Source: Paracoccus liaowanqingii
Lineage (GTDB): Bacteria > Pseudomonadota > Alphaproteobacteria > Rhodobacterales > Rhodobacteraceae
Direction of reading: 5' to 3'
NCBI RefSeq assembly: GCF_004683865.2
Contig: NZ_CP038439.1
Coordinates: 1,962,501 to 2,026,500 of the forward strand
DNA length: 64,000 bases
The notes under the pieces were generated by a model that saw nothing but the letters and a program-made list of their open reading frames with translations, did no database searches and was not told where the DNA came from. The position numbers and the translations under genes were made by a program. Positions 42,841 to 50,942 of this stretch are shown piece by piece (positions within the stretch are counted from its first letter, which is position 1; each line of letters begins with the position of its first letter).

Positions 42841-43308
42841 ATGATGCGCATCACCTCTCTGGGGGCCAAGGCCGATCTGCCGCAGCCCCGGCTTGAGTTC
42901 GCCCTGTCGATCCGCGCCGATCTGGGGCCTGCGGTCGAATTCACCACCGCGCATGGGCTGACCCGCGCGATGTTCCCCATCACCGGCGGGCAGATCGCGG
43001 GGCCGGACTGGCGGGCGACCATCCTGCCCGGCGGCGCCGATTTCGCGACCGGCCTACCCGATGGCAGCTATGCGATCGAGGCGCGCTATTTCGCGCAGAC
43101 CCCGGACGGGATCACCCTGTCGGTGCTGAATGCGGGGCGGATGTGGGCGCAGCCCGACGGATCCTTCGACGGGCGCACGCGGGCCGAGATCCAGGCACCC
43201 GGGGGGCCGCTGGCCTGGCTGACCGACGCGGTGCTGTTCGGCACCGCCCATGCGGCGGCGGATGACGACGACCATGTCTGGATCGAACTGTGGCGGGCGG
43301 TGCTCTAG
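42841..43308 (+). CDS. DUF3237 family protein
   Basis: 155 residues from the first of two adjacent ATG codons, with AGGAG upstream. Family marks: L-E-F-A-L-S-I-R-A-D-L-G-P, F-P-I-T-G-G-Q-I-A-G-P, I-L-P-G-G-A-D-F, and Y-F-A-Q-T-P-D-G. A small beta-barrel-type protein without known catalysis; members often sit in aromatic or amino-compound degradation operons. Third in the plus-strand operon, 84 bases after the aminotransferase. It ends 17 bases before the convergent amidohydrolase. Confidence 0.85.
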   Translation: MMRITSLGAKADLPQPRLEFALSIRADLGPAVEFTTAHGLTRAMFPITGGQIAGPDWRATILPGGADFATGLPDGSYAIEARYFAQTPDGITLSVLNAGRMWAQPDGSFDGRTRAEIQAPGGPLAWLTDAVLFGTAHAAADDDDHVWIELWRAVL

Positions 43309-43325
43309 TCCGCCCGCCACAGCGA

Positions 43326-44996
43326 TCAGGCATCGGCCTCGAAGGTGATGCGCCCGTCGCAGACAGTCAGGCGCGGGGTCATGGCCGCGATGGCCTCGGG
43401 CGCCATGTCATGGGGGTCCTGGGGCAAAAGCACCAGATCGGCCAGCATGCCGGGCCGGATCCGGCCCACCCGGTCTTCGGCAAAGCCCGCGCGGGCGCCG
43501 CGCCAGGTATAGCCCTCCAGCAGCTCGTCCAAGCTCACGCGCTGGTCCGGCATCGGTGGCCCCCAGGGCTTGCGCTGCAGCGCGGTGCCGATGGACAGCA
43601 GCGGCTCGACCGGCACGATGGGCCAGTCCGAGGCAAAGCAGTAGTCCACCCCCGTGTCCAGGATCCGCCGCCAAGCATAGGCCAGCGGCCAGCGATCTGG
43701 GCCGATGGCCGAGGCGGCGGGTTCGATCCCCTCGCCACGCACGCCCGGCGGATGCAGCGGCTGGATCGAGGCGATGACGCCCAAGGCCGCCAGGCGCGGC
43801 AGGTCCTGCTCGGTGATCAGTTCGATATGCTCGATCCGGTGGCGGCTGTCGCGTTCGCCATTTGCGTCGCGGGCGGCCTGATACCCGTCCAGCGTGATGC
43901 GCACCGCGCCGTCACCGATGGCATGGACGCTGATCTGCAGCCCGCGCCGGTCGGCCTCGATCGCCGCCTCTCGGAAGGCGCGGTCGGAAAACAGCGGCGT
44001 GCCCTTGTGGCCGGGGCGGTCGGCATAGTCATCGACAAAGACCGCCGTGCCGCTTTCGATCACCCCGTCGACGAAGATCTTGATCCGGCCGCAGGACAGC
44101 ATCGGGTCGTCGAACTCGGCACTGATCGCACAGGCCTCGTCCAGCGCGGACAGGGGCTTGTCGGCGGTCAGGTGATAGGGCACCTCGACGCGGGCCAGCA
44201 GATCGCCCGCCTCGCGGATCTCGCGCAGCAGATCCAGCGTATAGCGGTTGCCGTCCATGTTGTGGATCGAGGTGATGCCGGCGGCGGCGCAATGGCGCAG
44301 ACCGGCGCGGATCATCTCCATGTCCTCGGCACGTTCCTCGGGCGTGGGGGGGCTGGAGGGTTCGCGCCCCGACATGCCCAGCATCTCGCGCCCGCCGGTG
44401 GTGCGCAGGTCCAGGACCGGCCCGAAGGCGCCCTTTTCGTGCAGCGCGCCGCTGGCCTTTCCGTCATCGCCCATGACGACCTCGTTGCCGTCCTCCATCC
44501 GGGCGCCGTCCAGCAGGCCGGCCCGGCCCAGCGCCACGGTATTGGCCCATGCGGTATGGAAATCGAAGGCCATGACGATCACCGGCCGGTCGGCGATGAT
44601 CTCGTCCAGCGCATGCCGGTCGGGCTTGGCATCGCCCCCCAGGATGTCATAGGGCGCGCCCTGACAGATCAGCAGCCCCTCGTCGGGCTTGTCCCTGGCA
44701 TAGTCGCGGATGGCGGTCGACAACGCGTCCCGGCCCCGGACATCCGCCAGCTGCAGCAGCGTCAGCCCGGCGCCGCCGCTGAACAGGTGCAGATGCGATT
44801 CGACGAAGCCCGGCAGCAGCGCGCCGCCCTTTGCGTCGATGATGCGGGTGTCGGGACCGGCCAGCGCCATGATCTCGGCGTCATCGCCGACAGCGGCGAT
44901 GCGGTCGCCCGCCACGGCCACGGCCTGCGCAGGGGGCGCGTCCGCATCCATCGTCAGCACCCGCGCATTGCGGATCACCAGGGTGGTCGTGTCCAT
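43326..44996 (-). CDS. Amidohydrolase (YtcJ-like)
   Basis: 556 residues from the ATG at 44996; the upstream frame is non-coding. Amidohydrolase 3 family: composite-domain start V-I-R-N-A-R-V-L-T-M-D, metal motif F-V-E-S-H-L-H-L-F near residue 70, then S-I-H-N-M-D-G-N, K-I-F-V-D-G-V-I-E-S, I-S-V-H-A-I-G-D-G-A-V, R-I-E-H-I-E-L-I and C-F-A-S-D-W-P-I-V-P. No signal peptide, so cytosolic. It hydrolyses an unknown amide or formamide. It follows the TetR gene by 11 bases on the same strand. The neighbouring Pot-type transporter is divergent, so uptake and hydrolysis may be co-controlled. Confidence 0.9.
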   Translation of the reverse strand: MDTTTLVIRNARVLTMDADAPPAQAVAVAGDRIAAVGDDAEIMALAGPDTRIIDAKGGALLPGFVESHLHLFSGGAGLTLLQLADVRGRDALSTAIRDYARDKPDEGLLICQGAPYDILGGDAKPDRHALDEIIADRPVIVMAFDFHTAWANTVALGRAGLLDGARMEDGNEVVMGDDGKASGALHEKGAFGPVLDLRTTGGREMLGMSGREPSSPPTPEERAEDMEMIRAGLRHCAAAGITSIHNMDGNRYTLDLLREIREAGDLLARVEVPYHLTADKPLSALDEACAISAEFDDPMLSCGRIKIFVDGVIESGTAVFVDDYADRPGHKGTPLFSDRAFREAAIEADRRGLQISVHAIGDGAVRITLDGYQAARDANGERDSRHRIEHIELITEQDLPRLAALGVIASIQPLHPPGVRGEGIEPAASAIGPDRWPLAYAWRRILDTGVDYCFASDWPIVPVEPLLSIGTALQRKPWGPPMPDQRVSLDELLEGYTWRGARAGFAEDRVGRIRPGMLADLVLLPQDPHDMAPEAIAAMTPRLTVCDGRITFEADA

Positions 44997-45007
44997 GATC
45001 GGATCTT

Positions 45008-45700
45008 TCAACAGGATTGTTTCAGGGTGGGGGCGGCCAGGAAGCCGTCCTCGAAGATCTGCCGCGCCAGAGGCTTGATGCGGGCCTCCAGGACGGCCTG
45101 ATGCTGGTCCAGCGTCGCCTCCGGGTCGCGGATCAGCTCGAGGAAGGCGGCGTTCCACACATCGAAGAACAGCCGCCCCAGCTGCGCCGGATCGGGATCG
45201 TCCCTACAGCGCAGCCGCAAGTCATAGGTGGCCATGAAGCCCACGACCGAACAGACCAGCTGGTCGTTGATGGCCGAGTATTCGCGCGACAGGTCCGTAT
45301 CGGGATGCCGGATGACCGAGGCTTCGGCATAACGCCAGACGCGCTTGCCCGCGATCTCCAGCGTGCGGGCGGTGACCTGACCCAGCATGTCGGTCAGGAT
45401 GGTGGCAAAGCCTGCATCCGTGCGCGGGTCCATGGCGGTGTCCGTCTCGCGGAACTTCCGCGAGCCTTCCGCGATCATCGCGATCAGGATGCCGTCCTTG
45501 GTGCCGAAGTAGTTGAACAGCGTCGGCGGAGAGACCTGCGTGGCCTCGGCCAGTTCGGCCATGGTCGTGGCGTCGATGCCGTTCTGGCCGAACAGCCGCG
45601 CGGCATGGCGCAGGATCTGCGCGCGGCGCTGCGCCTTCTTGCGGTCGCGCAGGCCCGGCAGGGGGGCCATGTCGGCTGCCTGTTGCACCGGCATCTCCAT
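45008..45700 (-). CDS. TetR-family regulator
   Basis: 230 residues from the ATG at 45700; a GTG directly before it is possible. Helix-turn-helix at about 20-65 (R-R-A-Q-I-L-R-H-A-A-R-L-F-G, then A-E-L-A-E-A-T-Q-V-S-P-P-T-L-F-N-Y-F-G-T-K), typical of TetR. The C-terminal ligand domain is not classifiable. Divergent from the PotABCD-like operon, with a long inverted repeat in between, so it probably controls both that operon and its own operon with the amidohydrolase. Confidence 0.9.
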   Translation of the reverse strand: MEMPVQQAADMAPLPGLRDRKKAQRRAQILRHAARLFGQNGIDATTMAELAEATQVSPPTLFNYFGTKDGILIAMIAEGSRKFRETDTAMDPRTDAGFATILTDMLGQVTARTLEIAGKRVWRYAEASVIRHPDTDLSREYSAINDQLVCSVVGFMATYDLRLRCRDDPDPAQLGRLFFDVWNAAFLELIRDPEATLDQHQAVLEARIKPLARQIFEDGFLAAPTLKQSC

Positions 45701-45704
45701 CACG

Positions 45705-45726
45705 AAACTTTTCTCTGTAAACTTTT
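45705..45726. repeat. Direct repeat AAACTTTT, 14-base period
   Basis: AAACTTTT at 45705-45712 and 45719-45726, just before the TetR start and next to the inverted repeat. It may be an extra protein-binding element. Confidence 0.35.
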
Positions 45727-45728
45727 TT

Positions 45729-45752
45729 ATTGACTAAAATATTTGTGTCAAT
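45729..45752. promoter_or_regulatory. 24-base inverted repeat, probable TetR operator
   Basis: ATTGACTAAAAT / ATTTGTGTCAAT, 10 of 12 positions paired. Contains a TTGACT that could serve as -35 for the transporter operon, so repressor binding would block it. Located between the divergent TetR and ATPase genes. Confidence 0.6.
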
Positions 45753-45795
45753 ACCAATCTTCGGACAGATCGCGTCACTGCAAGGGCCCTGCCAG

Positions 45796-46863
45796 ATGAT
45801 CCAGCTGAAATCCGTCTCCAAGATCTATGGCGCGGGCGCCGGTGCGGTCACCGCCCTGTCGGATGTCAGCCTGACCGTCGCCGAGAACGAGTTCTTCACC
45901 CTTCTGGGCCCCTCGGGCTGCGGCAAGACCACGCTGCTGCGCCTGCTGGCGAGGTTCGAGGTGCCCAGCACGGGCGCCATCGTGCTGGACGGCGCCGACA
46001 TCGCCGATCTGCCGCCCCACCGGCGGCCCATCAACACGGTGTTCCAGAACTATGCGCTGTTTCCGCACATGACGGTCGCGCAGAACATCGCCTTTGGGCT
46101 GCAATCGCTTGGCCGTCCCCGCGCCGCCGTCAAGGCCCGCGTGGCCGAGATGCTGGCGCTGGTCGCAATGGAGCATCTGGCCGACCGCAGGATCGCCGCC
46201 ATGTCGGGGGGCCAGCAGCAGCGCGTGGCGCTGGCCCGCGCGCTGGCGCCCGCGCCGCGCATCCTGCTGCTGGACGAGCCCCTGTCAGCGCTGGACCTGA
46301 AGCTGCGCCGGCAGATGCAGATGGGACTCAAGCGCCTGCAGGCCGAGACGGGCATCACCTTCGTCTTCGTGACCCATGACCAGGAGGAGGCGCTGACCAT
46401 GTCCGACCGCATCGCCGTCATGGGCGCGGGGCGGTTGCAGCAGGTCGCCACGCCCCGCGACCTGTACGACCGCCCGGCCAACCGCTTCGTCGCGGGCTTC
46501 ATCGGCGAGGGGAACTTCCTGCCCGTCCATGTCCACGGCCATGACGGGGCGCAGGCGCGGGTGACAATCGCCGGCACCGATCTTGCCCTGCCGACGGATG
46601 CCCTACCCCCGGGCGAGCTGCACGCGATGATCCGCCCCGAGCGGATCTGCCTGTCGCCCTCGGCCCGGGGGTTGCCGCTGGCGGGGATCGTCGAGAACCT
46701 CGTCTATCTCGGCACCGACACGCATCTGCATCTGCGTCTGGAGGGCGGCGCGCAGATCACCGCGCGCATCGCCAACGGCGACCCGCATCTGCAGGGGCTG
46801 ACGCCGGGCATGCCCGCCACGCTGAACGTCCCCCCCGACGCCCTGCGTCTGGTGCCCGCATGA
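45796..46863 (+). CDS. Spermidine/putrescine-type ABC importer ATPase
   Basis: 355 residues from the ATG at 45796 (AAGGG upstream; the frame is open from 45730). Walker [10 protein letters not shown]-loop [11 protein letters not shown], signature M-S-G-G-Q-Q-Q-R, Walker [13 protein letters not shown] and H-loop V-T-H-D-Q-E-E-A. The C-terminal TOBE domain (about 275-355; M-I-R-P-E-R-I-C-L) is typical of PotA/CUT1-like importers. First of four cotranscribed genes (ATPase, two permeases, binding protein). Confidence 0.93.
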   Translation: MIQLKSVSKIYGAGAGAVTALSDVSLTVAENEFFTLLGPSGCGKTTLLRLLARFEVPSTGAIVLDGADIADLPPHRRPINTVFQNYALFPHMTVAQNIAFGLQSLGRPRAAVKARVAEMLALVAMEHLADRRIAAMSGGQQQRVALARALAPAPRILLLDEPLSALDLKLRRQMQMGLKRLQAETGITFVFVTHDQEEALTMSDRIAVMGAGRLQQVATPRDLYDRPANRFVAGFIGEGNFLPVHVHGHDGAQARVTIAGTDLALPTDALPPGELHAMIRPERICLSPSARGLPLAGIVENLVYLGTDTHLHLRLEGGAQITARIANGDPHLQGLTPGMPATLNVPPDALRLVPA

Positions 46864-47783
46864 GCGCCGGGCCCGCCACCGCCGAGGCCCGCCAGACCCG
46901 CCGGTCGGCCCGCGCCCGCTGGTGGCTGGCCACGCCCGCCCTGCTGACCATCGCGGCGCTGTCGCTGCTGCCCTTGTGCATCGTCATCCTCTATTCGGTG
47001 CTGGAGCGCGACAGCTATGGCGGCGTCCTCTGGGCGCTGTCGGGCGAGGCCTGGGTCGAGGTGTTCTTCCAGCGCGACATCTTCGACGGCACCCTCGCCC
47101 CGGCCGAGGCGCATCTGGCGATCCTGTGGCGATCGGTGCGGCTGGCCCTGATCACCACCGGGCTGACGCTGCTGATCGGCGTGCCCACCGCCTATTTCAT
47201 CGGCACCCGGCCCGCGCAGACCCGCAACCTGTGGCTCTTCGCGATCACCGTGCCCTTCTGGACCTCGCTTCTGATCCGCATCATCGCCATCGGAGAGCTG
47301 ATCCGCCGCGACGGACTGGTCAACGCGGCGCTGCTGCAGCTGGGGCTGATCGAGGAACCCCTGCAGATGCTGTTCACCGATTTCGCCATCGGGCTGGGGA
47401 TGACCTATGTCTATCTGCCGCTGATGGTGCTGCCGGTCTATGCCGCCGTGCAGCGGCTGGACCCGCGCCTGCTGGAGGCGGCCTACGACCTCTACGCCTC
47501 GCGCGCGCGGACCTTCCGGCGGGTGATCCTGCCGCTGATCCGGCCCGGGGTGATCGCCGGATCGCTGCTGGTCTTTATCCCCGCGCTTGGCGATTACGTC
47601 ACGCCGCGCGTGCTGGGCGGCGGGTCGAACCTGATGATCGGCAACCTGATCGAGCTGCAGTTCGGGCAGGGCCGCAACTGGCCCCTGGGTGCGGCGCTGG
47701 CCCTGACGCTGATGGTGCTGATCGGGCTGGCGCTGATCCCCTGCGCGCGGCTGCTGCGCGGCAAGGCGGCACCCCATGGCTAG
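46860..47783 (+). CDS. PotB-type permease
   Basis: 307 residues; start overlaps the ATPase stop (ATGA). Six spans, extra long N-terminal cytosolic part. The EAA loop [22 protein letters not shown] near residue 200 contacts the ATPase. [10 protein letters not shown] and [10 protein letters not shown] match PotB/PotH. It overlaps PotC by 8 bases. Confidence 0.92.
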   Translation: MSAGPATAEARQTRRSARARWWLATPALLTIAALSLLPLCIVILYSVLERDSYGGVLWALSGEAWVEVFFQRDIFDGTLAPAEAHLAILWRSVRLALITTGLTLLIGVPTAYFIGTRPAQTRNLWLFAITVPFWTSLLIRIIAIGELIRRDGLVNAALLQLGLIEEPLQMLFTDFAIGLGMTYVYLPLMVLPVYAAVQRLDPRLLEAAYDLYASRARTFRRVILPLIRPGVIAGSLLVFIPALGDYVTPRVLGGGSNLMIGNLIELQFGQGRNWPLGAALALTLMVLIGLALIPCARLLRGKAAPHG

Positions 47784-48576
47784 GCGCTTCGATCCCCGGA
47801 CCCTGCCCGGCTTCGGCGCCATCGCGGCGCTGGCCTTCGCGCTGCTCTATCTGCCGCTGATCGTGCTGGTCGCCTATTCCTTCAACGCGGGCGACCTGAT
47901 CGGCCGGTGGGAGGGACTGTCGTGGCGCTGGTACGCGCAGGCGCTGGACAACGCCGCCATCCAGGACGCGGCGCTGCGCTCGCTGGTGCTGGCGCTGGTC
48001 GCGGCGGCGCTGTCGACCGCGCTGGCGGTGCTGGCGGCGCTGGCCACCACGCGGGCCGATCAGTTCCGCCCCCGCCACGCCATCGCCGCCGTCGTCAACC
48101 AGCCGCTGGTGGTGCCCGAGATCGTCATGGCGGTCGCGCTGCTGCTGCTCTTCTCGATGGTGCGGCAGGCCACCGGGCTGTCGGGCATGGGCTATCTGCT
48201 GGCCGCCCACGTGACCTTCTGCATCCCCTTCGCCTACCTGCCCGTCCGCGCCCGGCTGGAGGGGATGGATGCGAACCTCGAACGCGCTGCGGCCGATCTT
48301 TATGCCAGCCCGCTGTCGGTCTTTCGCCGCATCACCCTGCCGCTGCTGGCGCCGGGCATCCTGGCGGGCTTCATGCTGGCCTTCGTCATCTCGCTGGACA
48401 ACGTGGTGATCTCGCAATTCATCAAGACGGCCGGGCAGGAGACGCTGCCCACCTACATGCTGGGCCAGCTGCGCCGCGGCATCTCGGCCGAGATCTATGC
48501 CGTGTCCACGATGCTGGTGGGCCTCAGCCTGCTGATCCTGACCCTGTCCTTTCTCGTGAACCGCAGGCGGCCCTGA
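47776..48576 (+). CDS. PotC-type permease
   Basis: 266 residues. Six spans; Y-L-P-L-I-V-L-V-A-Y-S-F-N near the N-terminus is the hallmark of PotC/PotI, and the EAA loop is L-E-R-A-A-A-D-L-Y-A-S-P-L-S-V-F-R-R-I. S-L-D-N-V-V-I-S-Q-F near the end is also typical (usual S-L-D-D). Pairs with the preceding permease. The substrate is likely a polyamine or a related cation. Confidence 0.92.
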   Translation: MARRFDPRTLPGFGAIAALAFALLYLPLIVLVAYSFNAGDLIGRWEGLSWRWYAQALDNAAIQDAALRSLVLALVAAALSTALAVLAALATTRADQFRPRHAIAAVVNQPLVVPEIVMAVALLLLFSMVRQATGLSGMGYLLAAHVTFCIPFAYLPVRARLEGMDANLERAAADLYASPLSVFRRITLPLLAPGILAGFMLAFVISLDNVVISQFIKTAGQETLPTYMLGQLRRGISAEIYAVSTMLVGLSLLILTLSFLVNRRRP

Positions 48577-48600
48577 CCGCCCCATCCCGAAGGAGATCCG

Positions 48601-49620
48601 ATGAACCGCATCCTCGCCGGCCTTGCCGCCCTGACCGCCACCCCGGCCCTGGCCGAGGGAGAACTGCACATCTTCAACTGGGGCAACTACACCCCGCCCG
48701 AGCTGATCGAGAAGTTCCAGGACACCTACGACGTCCTCGTGACCGTCACCGAATATGACAGCAACGACGCGGCCCTGGCCAAGATCCGCGCGGGCGGGCA
48801 TGGCTTCGACATCGTGGTGCCGACCTCCAGCTTCCTGCCGATCTGGATCGCGCAGGATCTGCTGCTGCAGACCAACCCGGGCCAGATGGAGAATGCCGGC
48901 AACATCCTGCCCGAATGGGCCGATCCCGAATGGGACCCGGGCCGCGTCTATACAGCGCCCTGGCAATGGGGCACGACCGGCATCCTGGTCCATACCGGCA
49001 GCTATGCGGGCGATATCAACACCTCGGCCATCTTCCTCGACCCGCCCGAGGAACTGCGCGGCCGCATCAATGTCGTCCCCGAGATGCAGGACATCATGAA
49101 CCTGGCTGTCATGTATTACGGCGGAGAGATCTGCAGCGCCGACATGGACATCCTGCGTCAGGTCCGCGACGGCATGCTGGCCGCCAAGCCCTTCTGGACC
49201 GGCATCGACTATCCCCCCTTCGAGACGCTGATCAACGAGGACATCCTGGCCTCGACCTTCTGGAACGGCGCCTCGGGGCGGATCCGCGCGGCGAACCCGG
49301 ACTTCGCCTATGGCTATCCGCGCGAGGGCTTTCCGATCTGGATGGAGAACGTCGCGGTGCTGGCCGATGCCCGCAATCCCGACAACGCCAAGCTGTTCCA
49401 GAACTTCGTGATGGATCCCGAGAATGCGGCGATCATCTCGAACTACCTGCGCTATGCCAATGCGATCGCGGGGTCCGAGGACTTCATGGACCCCGACCTG
49501 ATCGATGCCCCCGAACTGGTCATCCCCGAGGATCTGCAGGCCTCGGCCCAGACCGCGCGGCTGTGCGAGCCTGCGACGCAGGACATCTATACCCGCATCT
49601 GGACCGAAGTGCTGCGATAG
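48601..49620 (+). CDS. PotD/PotF-type periplasmic binding protein
   Basis: 339 residues, GAAGGAGA upstream of the ATG. Signal peptide ends near A-L-A-E-G. The mature start L-H-I-F-N-W-G-N-Y-T-P-P is the family hallmark. Other marks: E-Y-D-S-N-D-A-A-L-A-K, F-D-I-V-V-P-T-S-S-F, N-V-V-P-E-M-Q-D. The usual aromatic and acidic box for diamines is partly visible (the N-W-G, the E of N-E-D), but specificity cannot be assigned. Last gene of the PotABCD-like operon; the next frame is a broken gene of another transporter. Confidence 0.92.
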   Translation: MNRILAGLAALTATPALAEGELHIFNWGNYTPPELIEKFQDTYDVLVTVTEYDSNDAALAKIRAGGHGFDIVVPTSSFLPIWIAQDLLLQTNPGQMENAGNILPEWADPEWDPGRVYTAPWQWGTTGILVHTGSYAGDINTSAIFLDPPEELRGRINVVPEMQDIMNLAVMYYGGEICSADMDILRQVRDGMLAAKPFWTGIDYPPFETLINEDILASTFWNGASGRIRAANPDFAYGYPREGFPIWMENVAVLADARNPDNAKLFQNFVMDPENAAIISNYLRYANAIAGSEDFMDPDLIDAPELVIPEDLQASAQTARLCEPATQDIYTRIWTEVLR

Positions 49621-49707
49621 GCCTCGCCGTCCCGCTGCCCGACGCCGCCCCCGACCGGGCGGCGTCTGCCGTTTCAGCGGGCAGATCGACACGAGGGTGC
49701 GCCACGC

Positions 49708-50206
49708 CAAAATCTTTTCTCTATTTTTCTATCCGACGCTGGGGCAGGATGCGGCCGCCGCGATGGGCCGTGACATCCGGCTGGCGCTGAACCCCTTCCT
49801 GGCGGGCGTGGCCACGCTGACCATGATCTATGGCGCCTTCGCCTGCGAGGTCTATCGCGCCGCCTATCTGGCCGTGCCCTCGGGCCAGACCGAGGCCGCG
49901 TAGGCGCTTGGCCTGCCACCGCGCATCGCCTTCCGCAAGGTGATCCTGCCGCAGATGATGCGGCTGGCCCTGCCGGGTCTGGGCAAGGTCTGGATGGTGC
50001 TGGTCAAGGCGACCTCGCTGATCTCGCTGATCCAGCTGCCGGAGCTGATGCGCAACGCCGACATCGCCGCGCGCCCCACCCGCCAGCCCTTCACCTTCTT
50101 CCTGCTGGCCTGTCTGGTCTATCTGGCCATCACGCTGGTCTCGATGGCCGTGCAGGCGCGGCTGGAACACCGCGCCGCGCGTGGCCTGGTCGGGGGGCCC
50201 CTCTGA
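49708..50206 (+). pseudogene. Truncated amino-acid ABC permease (HisQ/GlnP-type) with in-frame amber codon
   Basis: From about 49708 the frame reads as the C-terminal half of a HisQ-type permease: N-P-F-L-A-G-V-A-T-L-T, Y-G-A-F-A-C-E-V-Y-R-A-A-Y-L-A-V-P, then S-G-Q-T-E-A-A-stop-A-L-G-L-P, where the family normally has E-A-A-x-A-L-G. TAG is at 49901-49903; the frame continues to 50206 with V-I-L-P-Q-M-M-R-L and a normal end. The N-terminal half (about 100 residues) and any start are missing. The binding-protein and ATPase genes of this importer are absent too. The stop overlaps the next permease start (TGATG), so the pair was once intact. Decay by deletion plus nonsense mutation. Confidence 0.85.
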
Positions 50207-50925
50207 TGGGTTTCGTCCTCGAGGCCCTGCCGCGCTTTGCCGAGGCCGCCTGGATCAACCTGCAGTTGGCCGCGATCAGCTGCGTGCTCGGGTTCCTGAT
50301 CGCGCTGCCGGTGGCGCTGGCGCGGCTGTCCGACAGCCTGATCCTGCGCGGCCTGTCCACGGCCTATGTGCTGTTCTTTCGCGGCACGCCGCTTCTGGCG
50401 CAGATCTTCCTGATCTATTACGGCGCGGGCCAGTTCCGCCCGACGCTGGACAGCCTCGGGCTGTGGGGCCTGTTCCGCGACCCGTGGTTCTGCGCCATCC
50501 TGACGCTGACGCTGAACACCGGCGCCTACACCTCCGAGATCCTGCGCGGCGCCATCACCGCCATCCCCAAGGGCGAGATCGAGGCCGCGCGCGCCCTGGG
50601 CTTCGGCCGCTGGCTGCGGCTGCGTCTGGTGGTGATGCCGCGCGCGATCCGCATCGCTTGGCCGGCCTACACGAACGAGGTGGTATATCAGATCCAGGCG
50701 ACCTCGCTGGTCTCGGTCATCACCATCATGGACATCACCGGCGTCGCCCGCGCCATCGGCACCCGCGACTTCCGCTTCTACGAGGCCTTCGGCATGGCCG
50801 ACTTGTTCTATCTGGTGCTGGTCTATGCCGTGCTGCTGATCGCCGGGCGGATCGAGCATCGGCTGAGCGCCCATACCCGCCGCACCCCCGGCCCCGCCCG
50901 GCCGATCCCCGACCTGACCCGCTGA
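50206..50925 (+). CDS. Amino-acid ABC permease (HisM-type), likely orphaned
   Basis: 239 residues. Polar amino-acid transporter permease with five spans: A-W-I-N-L-Q-L-A-A-I-S, R-G-T-P-L-L-A-Q-I-F-L-I-Y-Y-G, and the EAA loop I-E-A-A-R-A-L-G-F-G-R-W-L-R-L-R-L-V-V-M-P. Intact, but its partner permease is broken and no cognate ATPase or binding protein is in the window. It may be nonfunctional unless it pairs with a complex encoded elsewhere. The gamma-glutamyltransferase gene starts 18 bases downstream. Confidence 0.88.
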   Translation: MGFVLEALPRFAEAAWINLQLAAISCVLGFLIALPVALARLSDSLILRGLSTAYVLFFRGTPLLAQIFLIYYGAGQFRPTLDSLGLWGLFRDPWFCAILTLTLNTGAYTSEILRGAITAIPKGEIEAARALGFGRWLRLRLVVMPRAIRIAWPAYTNEVVYQIQATSLVSVITIMDITGVARAIGTRDFRFYEAFGMADLFYLVLVYAVLLIAGRIEHRLSAHTRRTPGPARPIPDLTR

Positions 50926-50942
50926 CCACAAGGACCCGCCCC

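Noticed and set aside
43290..45101. 603-codon plus-strand ORF
   Set aside because: Antisense shadow of the amidohydrolase.
50181..50942. N-terminal extension of the gamma-glutamyltransferase frame
   Set aside because: Is the HisM-type permease in another frame; the family start is at 50943.
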